Below, piece by piece: positions 8,389-18,925 of a DNA stretch of 64,000 bases (the first letter of the stretch is position 1; each line of letters begins with the position of its first letter). Origin of the DNA: an uncultured Alphaproteobacteria bacterium (GTDB taxonomy: Bacteria > Pseudomonadota > Alphaproteobacteria > HIMB59 > GCA-002718135); the NCBI GenBank assembly GCA_902607435.1, contig CACLJX010000002.1, positions 1 to 64,000 of the forward strand. Direction: 5' to 3'. The notes under the pieces are model-generated. The model was not told where the DNA came from. It saw nothing but the letters and a program-made list of their open reading frames with translations, and did not search any database. The position numbers were made by a program, and so were the translations under genes.

Positions 8389-9915
8389 TTAATGTCTAAA
8401 GAATCTATACTTAGAAAAATATATTGGTATATTATTTTTATTAGCAAAATCAATAATTTTATAATCATGTAGTGATCCACTTGGTTGTAAAATAGCCCGA
8501 CAATTATTTTTTAATAAAAATTGGATATTATCAATAAAAGGAAAAAAAGCATCCGATGCTGCAACAAAAGTAATTTTTTTATTCTTATTAAATATTTTCG
8601 AAACCGCAATTTTTGTTGCATCAATTCGACTCATTTGCCCAGCGCCAATGCCTATAGTTTTTTTATTTTTTACCAAAACAATTGCATTTGATTTAATGTG
8701 TTTACAAACTTTAAATCCAAAAACAAGATCATTTAGTTGATTGATTGAAGCTTTTTTATTTGTAACACATTTTAAGTAATTTTTATTAAATCTGATTAAA
8801 TTTTTTTCTTGGAAAAGATAAGCGCCATTTATGGATTTAATTTCTGTTGTAGTTTCCTTTTTAATTTTTTTTGTTTGAATTAGAGTAAGTTTTTTCTTTT
8901 TTTGGAAAATATTTATTGAGCTTTTACTGTATGATGGAGCAAGTATTATTTCAAAATAATTAGAAATTATGCTTTTTGCTATTTCTTTTGTTACATGACG
9001 ATTTACCGCAACTATACCTCCAAAAGCACTTATTGAATCAGATGTAAATGCATTGGTAAAAGCTTTAAGAATATTTTTATTTGAGGCTACACCACAGGGA
9101 TTACAGTGTTTTATTATAGCACATGTAGGTTCACTAAATTCACTAATGCAATCCAGTGCCGAATCAACATCTAAAATATTATTGTAGCTTAATTCTTTTC
9201 CTGATTGCACAATATTGTCAAAAATAGAATTTTTATCCAAACTTTTTAAATAATGAGCTTTTTGATGAGGATTTTCTCCATATCTAAGAGATATATTTTC
9301 ATGATTGAGAATTTTTAAAAATTTTTTTTTGTTACTATTAAGATAATTCGCAATGATAAAATCGTAACTTGAAGTAGTCTCAAACGCTTTAACGGCCATT
9401 TTTTTTCTAAATCTTAATGTTGTTGTTCCATTGTTTTGATTAAGATTATCAATAAACAAATTATAATCATTTTTATCACTTATAACTGTGACAGAATTAT
9501 AATTTTTCGCAGCTGATCTTAGTAAAGCTGGCCCACCAATATCTATCATTTCTATACAATGATTTAAATTTGATGATTTTTTTTGACTTTGATAGAAAGG
9601 ATAAAAATTAACAATTAAGAAATCTATCCTTGGAAAACTTAATTTATTAAATTGTTTGTTATGATTTTTATTGTTTCTTTTAAAAAGCAATGATGCATGA
9701 ATTTCAGGAAGAAGAGTTTTAACTCTTCCATCAAGAATTTGTTTAAATTTTGTAAATTTACTAATAGCGTAGCATTTAAATCCAAATTTCCTAATATATT
9801 TTGAAGTTGATTCTGTGGAGATAATATTAATTTTATGTTGAATTAAAGTTTCGCACAATTGTTCGATTTTTTCTTTATCAAAAGTTGATATAAGTGCGTA
9901 GCTTTTTCTTTTCAT
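8389..9915 (-). CDS. purH: Bifunctional AICAR formyltransferase / IMP cyclohydrolase
   Basis: Carries out the last two steps of purine synthesis (AICAR to FAICAR to IMP). The 508-residue protein (about 530 in E. coli) has the N-terminal IMP cyclohydrolase domain (starting SYALISTFDK, with the IGGPALLRSAAKN block) and the C-terminal formyltransferase domain: SLRYGENPHQ, IKHCNPCG with the catalytic Lys-His, GAGQMSR and AASDAFFPF, ending in FRH as usual. Its start overlaps the stop of the upstream heparinase-like gene by four bases (ATGA), so the two are translationally coupled. The sequence is divergent, but all signature motifs are present. Confidence 0.95.
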   Translation of the reverse strand: MKRKSYALISTFDKEKIEQLCETLIQHKINIISTESTSKYIRKFGFKCYAISKFTKFKQILDGRVKTLLPEIHASLLFKRNNKNHNKQFNKLSFPRIDFLIVNFYPFYQSQKKSSNLNHCIEMIDIGGPALLRSAAKNYNSVTVISDKNDYNLFIDNLNQNNGTTTLRFRKKMAVKAFETTSSYDFIIANYLNSNKKKFLKILNHENISLRYGENPHQKAHYLKSLDKNSIFDNIVQSGKELSYNNILDVDSALDCISEFSEPTCAIIKHCNPCGVASNKNILKAFTNAFTSDSISAFGGIVAVNRHVTKEIAKSIISNYFEIILAPSYSKSSINIFQKKKKLTLIQTKKIKKETTTEIKSINGAYLFQEKNLIRFNKNYLKCVTNKKASINQLNDLVFGFKVCKHIKSNAIVLVKNKKTIGIGAGQMSRIDATKIAVSKIFNKNKKITFVAASDAFFPFIDNIQFLLKNNCRAILQPSGSLHDYKIIDFANKNNIPIYFSKYRFFRH

Positions 9916-11486
9916 GTATTTATTTTAGAAATTGACCATTTTTCAATTTTTTTTGGCAATGAAGTGTATCCAGAAATAACAATTTGTTTAGTTCTTTCAA
10001 CTCTTTTACCATTATTAATATAAATACTTTCTTCTAATTTTAATTTATTTTCAGATGAAAATATCCAGGATTGATTTAGTTTAGTTTTAATTAATACTGA
10101 TTTTTGATTATTGGTTAGCAAGCATGTACAAATAGGCGTTAAGTGAAATCTAATATTATACAAAGCTTTTTTTGAATTTAATTTGTGACATATGATACTA
10201 TCTTCACCATTAATTGTAGGATAATTCTTTGAAATTATAAGTTTTCTTTTAATTATTCTTCTAAAGTTATCCATGTATCCATCATGAGTAGCACTCCAAC
10301 TTAAAATATTTTCCGTTTCTTCATTATATAATAAAATTATTTTAGGAATTCTTTTATAAGATTTTTTTTCTACTAACTCACTTATATTCGTATTATTTAG
10401 TATTATAGTTGAATGTGCTGCACTAAACCTAAGATATTCGGGTTTTTTTCCAATTCTTTTTTCAACTGAACCACAATTAGTTATAATTTTCTCTTTATCA
10501 CAACTCATTTCGAAACCTAGTGTTCCTGCATGAAGATTTTGATTTAAAAGTTTACTATCAGGTTTGATAGCGTCAAAAAAAACTTTAAATTTATTATTTT
10601 CAAATATTGCTAAACCGTTTTTAATTTTAGCTAAATTTTTAGCAGTAATGTCATTAATTAATTTATTTATTTTTGTTATAGATTCAATATTAGCATTATT
10701 AGATCCATTGAACAAAGCAATCATGCCATCCTTATGAAACAAATTTTTTAATACCGCAGACATATTTGTTATTTGAAATTCAATTTCTTTAGGTGGAACA
10801 AAATTAAAAAATAGACATATATTTTTTATCTCATATAAATGATTTATAAATTCTGCATGTGTACATGGATTCATACTTTTGTGCATTCCATTTTGATTAA
10901 TATTTTCATTTAATTGTTTATTTAGCTTTTTAACTATTTCACTAGTTTCTAGTTTATGGATTAAATGAAACAAAAACATAGCCTTAGTTATTTCAATTGA
11001 AACATCATTTTTATTTAGTTTAATTAGAAGGTTTAAAATGAAATAATGTTTTAATATTATAATATTTAATATCTTCTTTTCTTCTTTAGTTGCTGAAACT
11101 GCATAATAGTCAAAATTATAAATTAAATTTATTAATCTTTTAGCAACAAAATTCTTTTCCCAAACAAATGAGCTGAGTCTATATTTTTTAATATGCCAAT
11201 TAAATATATGTTTTTTTGCTAGAGATATATTTTTTAATCCTCCAATTTTTTTTGCCGCGTAGAGCCACTCAAAATAATGATAAGAAATGCTATTTTCATC
11301 ATAAAATCTATTGTTTAAATATTTTTTAGAAAAAAAAATTTTTTTTAATTCTGATAAGTTCTCAAAACTGATATTTATAAAATCATAATTATAATCAATT
11401 ATATCAAATTTTTTTTTTCTTATATCAAATATTATTTTATTGTTGTAAAAAAAATTAAAAAATAAAAAGATTATTTTATTTATCAT
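9912..11486 (-). CDS. Heparinase II/III family protein
   Basis: A 524-residue protein of the heparinase II/III (polysaccharide lyase-like) family. The N-terminal half is an all-helical toroid with segments such as FEWLYAAKK and HAEFINHLYEI. The C-terminal beta-sandwich carries the family's LHAGTLGFEMS, NCGS and FSAAHSTIILNN motifs. In alphaproteobacteria a gene of this family is commonly found between rsmB and purH, as here, though its function is not established. It overlaps rsmB by 11 bases and purH by 4. The N-terminus is hydrophobic (FFNFFYNN) but not a clear signal peptide. Confidence 0.85.
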   Translation of the reverse strand: MINKIIFLFFNFFYNNKIIFDIRKKKFDIIDYNYDFINISFENLSELKKIFFSKKYLNNRFYDENSISYHYFEWLYAAKKIGGLKNISLAKKHIFNWHIKKYRLSSFVWEKNFVAKRLINLIYNFDYYAVSATKEEKKILNIIILKHYFILNLLIKLNKNDVSIEITKAMFLFHLIHKLETSEIVKKLNKQLNENINQNGMHKSMNPCTHAEFINHLYEIKNICLFFNFVPPKEIEFQITNMSAVLKNLFHKDGMIALFNGSNNANIESITKINKLINDITAKNLAKIKNGLAIFENNKFKVFFDAIKPDSKLLNQNLHAGTLGFEMSCDKEKIITNCGSVEKRIGKKPEYLRFSAAHSTIILNNTNISELVEKKSYKRIPKIILLYNEETENILSWSATHDGYMDNFRRIIKRKLIISKNYPTINGEDSIICHKLNSKKALYNIRFHLTPICTCLLTNNQKSVLIKTKLNQSWIFSSENKLKLEESIYINNGKRVERTKQIVISGYTSLPKKIEKWSISKINT

Positions 11487-12759
11487 TTTTTACTAATTTA
11501 GCTGCAAAAAAACCATCAACTAAAATACCGTTTTCTAATTTTGATGGCAATACAAAATAAAATCCTTTTTTATCTATAAAAGATTTTCCTATAATTTTTG
11601 ATTCTCTAGAAAATTTCATAAGATTAAAATTTTTATTTTGTTTTAAAAAGTTTATAATTTGATCTTGTCCTTCATTAGATAAAAAAGAACAAACCATATA
11701 GATAAGAATACCATTTGTATTTAATATTTTAACAGCTTTTTCTAGAAGTTTTTTTTGTAAAGATATAATTTTTTTGAAATTAGGTTCTGTATTTCTGAAA
11801 AAAATTTCTGGATGTCGCCGTATAGTTCCTATTGATGAACAGGGCGCATCTAGAATAATTAAATCAAATTTATTTTTTTCTTTGATTTTTAATACATCTT
11901 GCATTTCTATTTTACAATTAAGTTTTAATCTTTTTAAATTTTCTTGCATTAATTTTACTCTTAACTTATTTTTTTCAAAAGCTAAAACATTAGCTCCATA
12001 TGTTAACAGTTGAAATGTTTTACCTCCAGGAGCAGCACACAAATCTGCAGTTAATTTATTTTTAATATTTCTATTTAAGTAAAGTGGAAGCATAGTTGCG
12101 AAGTCTTGTATCCACCAAAGCCCCTCTTTAAATCCTGGAATTTTTTTAATTGGCAATGATTCTTTTAATACCGCTGAAAAAGAAGTTGTTTTAATTATTG
12201 GTAATTTTATTTTTTGTAAATATTTTTTATTTTTATAAACTAAATGCATATTAGGTTCTTCACAAATAGTTTGTAAAAAATTTGTTTTTTGTTTTGTATT
12301 CCAGCTAAATGTATTTTTAATAAACCATGAAGGTAATTGATCAAAATTTATTTTATATTTTAATATATTTCTTTTATTTCTGATAATAGTTCTGAGTAAA
12401 CCATTAACAAAGTTCGGTGAGGTTTTGATTCTTTTATCTTTTGATAATTCTACAGTTGAATTTACAACTGCAAAATTTTTGAAATCTAATATTAATAATT
12501 GAGTAATGGCACTTAATAGTAAAAAATATACATTGTGTGAAAATTTAATATTATTAGTATATTTTTTTATAATTATATTAATTAATAAGTGATAACGCAT
12601 TGAGTTTAAAACAACATTTTGAATCATCTTATAGTCACTTATTGAGAATTTATTATTCTCAATTTTTTTAAAATAAGCTTGTTCAAAACTAATTGGATGA
12701 TTCTTAAGAATTTTTAAGATTTCATAAATCGCATATCTAGTTGCCAAGCCTTTTTGCAT
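11476..12759 (-). CDS. rsmB: 16S rRNA (cytosine-967-C5)-methyltransferase
   Basis: A 427-residue RNA methyltransferase. Residues about 1-140 form the NusB-like RNA-binding domain. The C-terminal Rossmann domain has the SAM motif CAAPGGKT, the motif IV LDAPCSSIGTIRRHPEI and the motif VI cysteine in MVCSFLSNEGQD; two cysteines are needed for m5C catalysis and release. It leads the rsmB / heparinase-like / purH operon, a known alphaproteobacterial arrangement. It is divergent from the glycosyltransferase at 12807, with only about 45 bases between them for both promoters. Confidence 0.93.
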   Translation of the reverse strand: MQKGLATRYAIYEILKILKNHPISFEQAYFKKIENNKFSISDYKMIQNVVLNSMRYHLLINIIIKKYTNNIKFSHNVYFLLLSAITQLLILDFKNFAVVNSTVELSKDKRIKTSPNFVNGLLRTIIRNKRNILKYKINFDQLPSWFIKNTFSWNTKQKTNFLQTICEEPNMHLVYKNKKYLQKIKLPIIKTTSFSAVLKESLPIKKIPGFKEGLWWIQDFATMLPLYLNRNIKNKLTADLCAAPGGKTFQLLTYGANVLAFEKNKLRVKLMQENLKRLKLNCKIEMQDVLKIKEKNKFDLIILDAPCSSIGTIRRHPEIFFRNTEPNFKKIISLQKKLLEKAVKILNTNGILIYMVCSFLSNEGQDQIINFLKQNKNFNLMKFSRESKIIGKSFIDKKGFYFVLPSKLENGILVDGFFAAKLVKNDK

Positions 12760-12806
12760 TAATATATAATTAAATTAAGGTATATTAATTATAAAGAAAT
12801 ATTTTG

Positions 12807-13970
12807 ATGCCTTATTTTAGTTTTTCATTAATCGATAGTTTTAAAATTAATTATTATGCTAAATGTCAAATAGATTTTAGCCGAATAAAGCCGAATATAA
12901 AATATTTTTCAAAAAATACGGCTTTGTGGAAAATATTAAATAATAAAAAAAATTTTTCAAATCTAAATTTTATAAAACAAGAAAAAAGAAAAAAAATTAC
13001 AAAAATTAAAAAAACAGTTTTAATTTGCTTGCCTCCTAGTATTGGGTTGGGAGATGCTATAGAATATGCCCTTTCTATAAAAGCAATTATAAATAGTGGA
13101 CAATTCATAAATCTAGGTGTTGCTTTTGTTGGTCAATACAGAAATATTTTTGAAAAATATTTTAATATTAAAAATATTTATGCAGAGATTATTAGCGAAG
13201 AGTCAATTAACTTATATGAAACAATTTTTCATTTAACATTAGAAATAAAACAATTAATTTATCAAAAATATGATAGAAAAAATATTGAACAGCTTGTTAT
13301 AAATTATTTTGGTATTTCAAAATTTAGAAATTTTAAAAATCAAACAATAAATTCAATAAAAAAAATTACTATTTTCCCAATTTCTCGGTCACCTATCCGT
13401 ACAATGCCAATTGATTTATTAAATTACATTATTATTAAATTTATTAAAAAAATAAATATTGAAATTATCTTAGATAATCAGTTAGAAATTTCTAATTATA
13501 TAGAAAAAAAAATACATCCTAATAAAATTAAAATTATACATCCAAAAAACCTTAATCAATTACTTAAAATTATTGAAAATATAGACTTTGGGATTTTTAT
13601 AGATTCAGGACCATTACATGTTGCAAAAATTCTAAATAAAAAAGGAATTTTAATTACAAGTAGTGTTGGAAAAAATATATTACTTAAGGGATTTGAAAGT
13701 ATTCAGGGAATTGATAATGATTATCAATCAGTTTATTGTACTGCTCCGTGTGGATTAGTTAATGTTTTTAATTATAACAACAAAATAGGCTGTTATGATT
13801 CTTTGAAGGTTTCAAAAAATAAAATTTTAGATCATGGCAACTTAAAAAAACTACAAAGAGGCAATTTGGAAAATAAATATATTAATTTAATTTTTAATCC
13901 TGTAAGTTGTCTTAAGAAAATTAATAAGACAAAAATAATAACTGAAATAGAAAAAAATATTTTTAATTAA
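12807..13970 (+). CDS. Glycosyltransferase family 9-like (heptosyltransferase fold)
   Basis: About 387 residues. After an unrecognised N-terminal 75 residues, a glycine-rich LPPSIGLGDAIEYALSIKAI segment matches the donor-side loop of GT9 heptosyltransferases. Near 265, IFIDSGPLHVAKIL matches the D(S/T)GPxHxA motif that ends the GT9 nucleotide-sugar site. The C-terminus has a short Cys-containing stretch (YCTAPCGL). TTG at 12804 directly precedes ATG 12807, and the ATG is preferred. The gene stops one base before tdk, so the two are likely co-transcribed. Probable role in LPS or glycan assembly; the sugar is unknown. Confidence 0.65.
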   Translation: MPYFSFSLIDSFKINYYAKCQIDFSRIKPNIKYFSKNTALWKILNNKKNFSNLNFIKQEKRKKITKIKKTVLICLPPSIGLGDAIEYALSIKAIINSGQFINLGVAFVGQYRNIFEKYFNIKNIYAEIISEESINLYETIFHLTLEIKQLIYQKYDRKNIEQLVINYFGISKFRNFKNQTINSIKKITIFPISRSPIRTMPIDLLNYIIIKFIKKINIEIILDNQLEISNYIEKKIHPNKIKIIHPKNLNQLLKIIENIDFGIFIDSGPLHVAKILNKKGILITSSVGKNILLKGFESIQGIDNDYQSVYCTAPCGLVNVFNYNNKIGCYDSLKVSKNKILDHGNLKKLQRGNLENKYINLIFNPVSCLKKINKTKIITEIEKNIFN

Positions 13971-13971
13971 T

Positions 13972-14523
13972 ATGCGTGGCACATTGGAAACTATTGTTGG
14001 AGCTATGTTTGCTGGTAAAACTAGCGAATTATTAAAAAGAATTTTGTGGGCAGAACACCAGGGGAAGAAAATTTTAGTTATCAAGCCTAAAATTGATAAT
14101 CGTTATTCTGAAGAATTAATTTCTACACATAATAATTTAAGTCATGAATGTTTTTCTATGATAAATTGGCAAGAAGTAAAATTAAAGTTTATTATAAATA
14201 AAAGTAATTACGAAGTTATATTTCTTGATGAAGTTCAATTTATGGATTCCAAAGAAACAATTGAGACTGTTGAAAAATTTTTAAACAAGGGAATAGACGT
14301 AGTTTGTTCTGGATTAGATCAAGATTCGCGTGGTAAACCATGGGAGACGTCTTCTTTGCTTTTAGGTTTAGCAGATAAAATAACTAAAATTTATGGTTTT
14401 TGTAATGTATGTGGATTAGAAGCAACAAAAACATATAGAAAAATTGAAGGTGGAAGTAGGACTCAGGTTGGAGCAGCAAACATATATGAGCCTAGATGTC
14501 TTCAACATTGGGAACCAAGATAA
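13972..14523 (+). CDS. tdk: Thymidine kinase (type II)
   Basis: Phosphorylates thymidine to dTMP in salvage. The 183-residue protein has the P-loop GAMFAGKT (10-17), the DEVQF motif with catalytic base E87, GLDQDSRGKPW (about 114-124), and a zinc site made by C144-x-x-C147 with C176 and H179. The nucleoside-binding lasso ends in GAANIYEPRC. Length and motif order are normal for the small tetrameric thymidine kinases. It follows the GT9-like gene with a one-base gap and converges on acs with only six bases between stops. Confidence 0.95.
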   Translation: MRGTLETIVGAMFAGKTSELLKRILWAEHQGKKILVIKPKIDNRYSEELISTHNNLSHECFSMINWQEVKLKFIINKSNYEVIFLDEVQFMDSKETIETVEKFLNKGIDVVCSGLDQDSRGKPWETSSLLLGLADKITKIYGFCNVCGLEATKTYRKIEGGSRTQVGAANIYEPRCLQHWEPR

Positions 14524-14529
14524 CAATTA

Positions 14530-16470
14530 TTACTTATTTAATCTCCCTTCGACTAAGCTTTTCACAACACTTTGATCAGCTAAAGTTGAAGTATCACCTA
14601 ACTGATTATGTTCATTTGCTGCAATTTTTCGAAGTATGCGTCTCATAATTTTTCCGGATCTTGTTTTAGGTAGACCTGAAGAAAAATGAATAAAATCAGG
14701 AGTTGCAATAGACCCAATTTTTTTTCTGACCCAATATATTAGATCATTTTTTAATTTATTAGATACAGTTTCTCCCACATTAAGAGTCACGTAACAATAA
14801 AGTCCATTTCCTTTTATTTCATGAGGATAGCCTACAACGGCAGCTTCTGCTACTTTTGGATGAGCTACAAATGCACTTTCTATTTCCGCTGTTCCAAGAT
14901 TGTGTCCTGAAACAATTATTACATCATCAACACGCCCTGTAATCCAATAGTAACCATCTTTATCTCTTTTACATCCATCTCCTGAAAAATATTTTCCATC
15001 AAATTGAGAAAAATAAGTGTCTATAAATCTTTGATGATCACCATACACTGTTCTCATTTGCCCTGGCCATGAATCAGCAATGCATAATCTCCCTTCACAT
15101 TCTCCATTAAGTTCGTTACCATTTTTATCAACCACTAAAGGTTTAATTCCATAAAAAGGTTTTGTTGCTGATCCAGGTTTTAATTCAATAGCACCTGTTT
15201 GAGGAGAAATCAAAATACCACCTGTTTCTGTTTGCCACCAGGTATCAACAATTGGGCAAGTTGAATTGCCTGGTACTTTATAATACCACATCCAAGCCTC
15301 GGGATTGATTGGTTCTCCAACTGTTCCAATTAGTTTAAGTGACTTTCTACTTGTTTTATTAACAGGCCCATCTCCTTCACGCATAAGAGCCCTAATTGCT
15401 GTTGGTGCAGTGTAAAAAATATTAACTTGATGTTTATCTACTACTTGCCAAAAACGTGAAGCATCAGGATAATTAGGCACACCTTCAAACATAACTGTTG
15501 TAGCACCATTAGCAAGGGGTCCATAAATAATATAGCTATGTCCAGTTATCCAACCTATATCTGCTGTACACCAATAAATATCATCTTGCTTGTAATTAAA
15601 AATATATTCATGTGTCATTGATGCATAAACTAAATAACCTCCAGTTGTATGTAAAACGCCTTTTGGTTTTCCTGTTGAACCTGAAGTGTATAATATAAAT
15701 AAAGGGTCTTCAGCAGACATTTCTTCAGAAGGGCAATTTGAGCTAACAGAAGAAATAATTTCATCTAAGTATTCATCCCTTCCATTAATCAAATTAATTT
15801 TATTTCCAGTGCGCTTAATAACTAAACATTTTTTAACATTTGGACATGCTGACAAAGCTTCATCAGCAATTTCTTTTAGGGGAATAATTTTGCCGCCACG
15901 AATACCTTCGTCAGCAGTTATCATAAATTCAGATTGACAATCCTGAATACGTCCAGCAATTGATTCAGCTGAAAAACCGCCAAAAATAATTGAATGTACT
16001 GCTCCAATTCTAGCACAGGCAAGCATAACATAAGCTAATTCTGGCACCATAGTTAAATAAATAGTAACTCTGTCACCTCTTTTTATGCCAACTTTTTTTA
16101 ATGCATTAGCTGTTTTACAAACATTGTTTAATAATTCTTTATAGGTAATTTTTTTTGATAATGAAGGATCATCCCCTTCCCAAATTATTGCAATTCTATC
16201 AGGATTAATTAATGCATGACGATCTATACAATTAGTTGATGCATTTAAAGTTCCATCATAATACCATTTGATGTGCACATCTTTTGAGCTGTACTTTACA
16301 TCTTTTATTTTACTATAAGGTTTAATCCATTTAATTCTTTGCCCATGTTTTTTCCAAAAATTTTCATTATCAGTAATTGATTCTTTATATAAATTTTCAT
16401 AATCTATTTTATTAATAATAGCATTTTTAGACCATTCTCGATCTATTTTAAAAGTTTTATCTGAGTTCAT
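14530..16470 (-). CDS. acs: Acetyl-CoA synthetase (AMP-forming)
   Basis: Activates acetate to acetyl-CoA through acetyl-AMP. The 646-residue length is typical of the family. Visible are the P-loop-like [11 protein letters not shown], the acetate-pocket region [10 protein letters not shown], the hinge region [14 protein letters not shown], and the C-terminal [13 protein letters not shown], whose last lysine is the catalytic residue acetylated in many bacteria. It is alone on its strand between tdk (convergent) and the EVE gene (54 bases upstream). There is no sign of disruption. Confidence 0.97.
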   Translation of the reverse strand: MNSDKTFKIDREWSKNAIINKIDYENLYKESITDNENFWKKHGQRIKWIKPYSKIKDVKYSSKDVHIKWYYDGTLNASTNCIDRHALINPDRIAIIWEGDDPSLSKKITYKELLNNVCKTANALKKVGIKRGDRVTIYLTMVPELAYVMLACARIGAVHSIIFGGFSAESIAGRIQDCQSEFMITADEGIRGGKIIPLKEIADEALSACPNVKKCLVIKRTGNKINLINGRDEYLDEIISSVSSNCPSEEMSAEDPLFILYTSGSTGKPKGVLHTTGGYLVYASMTHEYIFNYKQDDIYWCTADIGWITGHSYIIYGPLANGATTVMFEGVPNYPDASRFWQVVDKHQVNIFYTAPTAIRALMREGDGPVNKTSRKSLKLIGTVGEPINPEAWMWYYKVPGNSTCPIVDTWWQTETGGILISPQTGAIELKPGSATKPFYGIKPLVVDKNGNELNGECEGRLCIADSWPGQMRTVYGDHQRFIDTYFSQFDGKYFSGDGCKRDKDGYYWITGRVDDVIIVSGHNLGTAEIESAFVAHPKVAEAAVVGYPHEIKGNGLYCYVTLNVGETVSNKLKNDLIYWVRKKIGSIATPDFIHFSSGLPKTRSGKIMRRILRKIAANEHNQLGDTSTLADQSVVKSLVEGRLNK

Positions 16471-16523
16471 TACATACCTAGCATAAATAACAAATTATAA
16501 CCTAGTGCTTAAAAAATTTAAAA

Positions 16524-16931
16524 TCATAAATCACCCATTTTGCAAATAATATTCCATGACTTTTTATCTATTGGCATAACTGATAACCTTGATTGCTTCA
16601 CCAAAGATATATGAGAAAGTTTTTTTTCAGTTTTAATTTTTTCAAGAGTTATTGGAATTGGAAAAGATTTTTTTACTTTGACATTCACTACGACAAATTT
16701 ATTTGTTTTATCTGTCGGATCTGGATAATGTTCTTTTGTAACAGAAACAATACCCATTATTTGTTTTTCCTTTACTGAGTGATAAAAAAAACACAAGTCG
16801 TTTATTTTCATTGCAATTAAATTATTTCTTGCTTGATAGTTTCTAACACCATCCCACATTGTTGTTTTAGATTTATTTTGATCTAGCCATGACCAGTTGG
16901 TAGGTTCTGATTTAATTAGCCAGTAATTCAT
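16524..16931 (-). CDS. EVE domain protein
   Basis: A 135-residue single-domain protein of the EVE (PUA-like) family. It starts MNYWLIKSEP and contains TMWDGVRNYQARNNL and LCFFYHS, the conserved blocks lining the pocket that in related YTH/EVE proteins reads modified bases. It lies eight bases downstream of tsaD on the same strand, a neighbourhood common in alphaproteobacteria, so the two are likely one transcript. The biological role of stand-alone EVE proteins is not settled; a link to modified RNA or DNA is inference. Confidence 0.92.
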   Translation of the reverse strand: MNYWLIKSEPTNWSWLDQNKSKTTMWDGVRNYQARNNLIAMKINDLCFFYHSVKEKQIMGIVSVTKEHYPDPTDKTNKFVVVNVKVKKSFPIPITLEKIKTEKKLSHISLVKQSRLSVMPIDKKSWNIICKMGDL

Positions 16932-16938
16932 AAAGCAA

Positions 16939-17958
16939 TTAGTTTATTATTGTTAGTCTTGGATTAGCTTTAAAATCAAGATTCGGTTTAATCTTTGCTT
17001 GATGATGTTGTACACATGTCCAGGCGATAATAGCCGCATTGTCCCCACATAACTCTAAAGGAGGAGAAATTAATCTATAACCATTAATTTGACTAAATGA
17101 TTCTAAAGATTTTTTAATACTTTTATTAGCAGCCACCCCACCTACTATAGCTATATCTTTAATATTGTATTGTTGTTTTCTTAAATTTTTCAAAACCAAA
17201 TCAGTTTTTTTTATTAATATTTCAATAATTTTTTTTTGAAAAGAAGCAGCAATATTATTTTTAATTTTGTTATTCATTTCTTTTTGATTTTTGACTAATA
17301 AACTTACTGCTGTTTTAATACCAGAGAATGAAAAATTAAAATTTTTTTTAAATTCTAAAGGGTGGGGCAATTCATAAACTTCAGAATTTCCAACTATTGC
17401 TAATTTTTCTACTAATGGACCACCTGGATACCCAAGTCCAATTAATTTTCCAACTTTATCAAAAGATTCCCCAATAGCATCATCAACTGTTTCGCCTAGT
17501 AATTTATACTCTCCAATAGATTTGATTAAATATATTTGTGTATGTCCACCAGTAAGTAAAAGAGTTAAATTAGGAAAATTCATTGAAGTTGAGAAAGCGG
17601 GGGATAATAAGTGTCCTTCTAAATGATTAATGGGATAGAAAGGCTTATCTGATCCAATAGCCATAGACTTAGCGATTGTTGAACCAACAAGCAAGCCTCC
17701 TATCAGCCCCGGACCACATGTTGCACAAAATATATCAATATCATTTATTGATAGTTTCGCTTCTTTAAATGATTGAGGAATAATATTCTGAAGAATTTGT
17801 AAATGCGCTCTAGATGCTATTTCTGGAACAACGCCTCCAAATTTATTATGATCTTCTTGGTTAACAGTAATATGGCTTAAAATTTTCCTTTTATCATCTA
17901 AGATAGCTACAGACGTTTCATCACAAGAAGTTTCTATAGCGAATACAAGGATACTCAT
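16939..17958 (-). CDS. tsaD: tRNA N6-adenosine threonylcarbamoyltransferase
   Basis: Transfers the threonylcarbamoyl group to A37 of ANN-decoding tRNAs, with TsaB and TsaE. The 339-residue protein has the ASKHA-fold ATP motifs: FAIETSCDETSVAIL (6-20), CGPGLIGGLLVG (81-92) and the metal-binding NHLEGH with H112 and H116. Later it has GGHTQIYLI, GEXXDKVGK-like residues and GGVAANKS. Length is normal. It is divergent from the mitofilin-like gene with a 64-base gap. In many alphaproteobacteria the next genes would be hemC and hemD; neither is present here. Confidence 0.97.
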   Translation of the reverse strand: MSILVFAIETSCDETSVAILDDKRKILSHITVNQEDHNKFGGVVPEIASRAHLQILQNIIPQSFKEAKLSINDIDIFCATCGPGLIGGLLVGSTIAKSMAIGSDKPFYPINHLEGHLLSPAFSTSMNFPNLTLLLTGGHTQIYLIKSIGEYKLLGETVDDAIGESFDKVGKLIGLGYPGGPLVEKLAIVGNSEVYELPHPLEFKKNFNFSFSGIKTAVSLLVKNQKEMNNKIKNNIAASFQKKIIEILIKKTDLVLKNLRKQQYNIKDIAIVGGVAANKSIKKSLESFSQINGYRLISPPLELCGDNAAIIAWTCVQHHQAKIKPNLDFKANPRLTIIN

Positions 17959-18022
17959 AAAGTTTCTGATAAATTTGTGCTGTGAAACATACTATGAAAA
18001 ATGATAAACTCAAATAATATTA

Positions 18023-18922
18023 ATGAATAATTTATTAAATAAATTCTATTTTTTATCCAAACTAACAACTTCTTTTGTATTATTTTTTACTTTGTTATTT
18101 CTAGGGTATCTTTTCTTAAAAGCTTATGTACTAGAAAGTAATAATTCTAATTCAGTTTCTGAATTAACAAAAGAATTAAAAATTATTTCAAATACCGTTG
18201 AAAATAATTCTAATAATTTAAATATTATTGGAGATACTATTATTAAAAACAATGAATCATTTAATAAAATTACCTCTATTGTTCAAGATTTAAAAAATCA
18301 TGAGCCAAATAAAGAATTTCTTATTCAAATAAACAAACTTTTTAAAGAAAACAAATTACTCAAGAAAGAGATTGCCAATCTTTCTATAAAAATTAATTCA
18401 TTAGATAATCAAAATCAAAAACTAGTCAAAAAAGAAGAAAAAGAGGATCTTCCTAAAATTAATTTAATAAATCTTATTAAACTTAAAGTGGAAAATGGAA
18501 TTAACGTATTAGAAGAAGTTAAATTGCTTCATAATTTAAATCACAATGAAGAAAAGGAAACTTATGTAGCAAAGTTACAAATTTTATCAAATAGAAATTT
18601 TATTGGATTAAATAAATTAAATAAAAATTTTGATAAGATTACTTCAGAGTATTTAAATAATTATTATTTCAAAAATAATAATAATTTTATTCGGTATTTA
18701 TCAGGCATAGTTTCAATTCAACCAAATTTTGATGGAGATATTGAAGATGAAACAATAAAGCTTTTTGTCATAGTCAAAAAAAAGCTTACTGAAAAGGACA
18801 TAGAGGGAGCACTAAATTATTTATTGGCAATTAATGATAGTAAAATTTTTTTTAAAAAGTGGATAAATGAAGCAAGTTATTTTATTGAATATGAAAAGAC
18901 TATTAATAAAATCTTAAATTAA
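18023..18922 (+). CDS. Mitofilin (Mic60)-like inner-membrane protein
   Basis: A 299-residue protein: a short cytoplasmic head, one membrane segment (about 17-36), a long predicted coiled coil (about 45-135, rich in Asn, Lys, Leu and Ile), and a C-terminal helical part. The end (LTEKDIEGALNYLLAI then FFKKWINEA) resembles the mitofilin signature. Alphaproteobacterial Mic60 homologues, which shape the inner membrane, are known to sit just before hemY in the haem operon. Here hemY follows after three bases. Assignment rests on architecture and neighbourhood, since the sequence itself is weakly conserved. Confidence 0.65.
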   Translation: MNNLLNKFYFLSKLTTSFVLFFTLLFLGYLFLKAYVLESNNSNSVSELTKELKIISNTVENNSNNLNIIGDTIIKNNESFNKITSIVQDLKNHEPNKEFLIQINKLFKENKLLKKEIANLSIKINSLDNQNQKLVKKEEKEDLPKINLINLIKLKVENGINVLEEVKLLHNLNHNEEKETYVAKLQILSNRNFIGLNKLNKNFDKITSEYLNNYYFKNNNNFIRYLSGIVSIQPNFDGDIEDETIKLFVIVKKKLTEKDIEGALNYLLAINDSKIFFKKWINEASYFIEYEKTINKILN

Positions 18923-18925
18923 TTT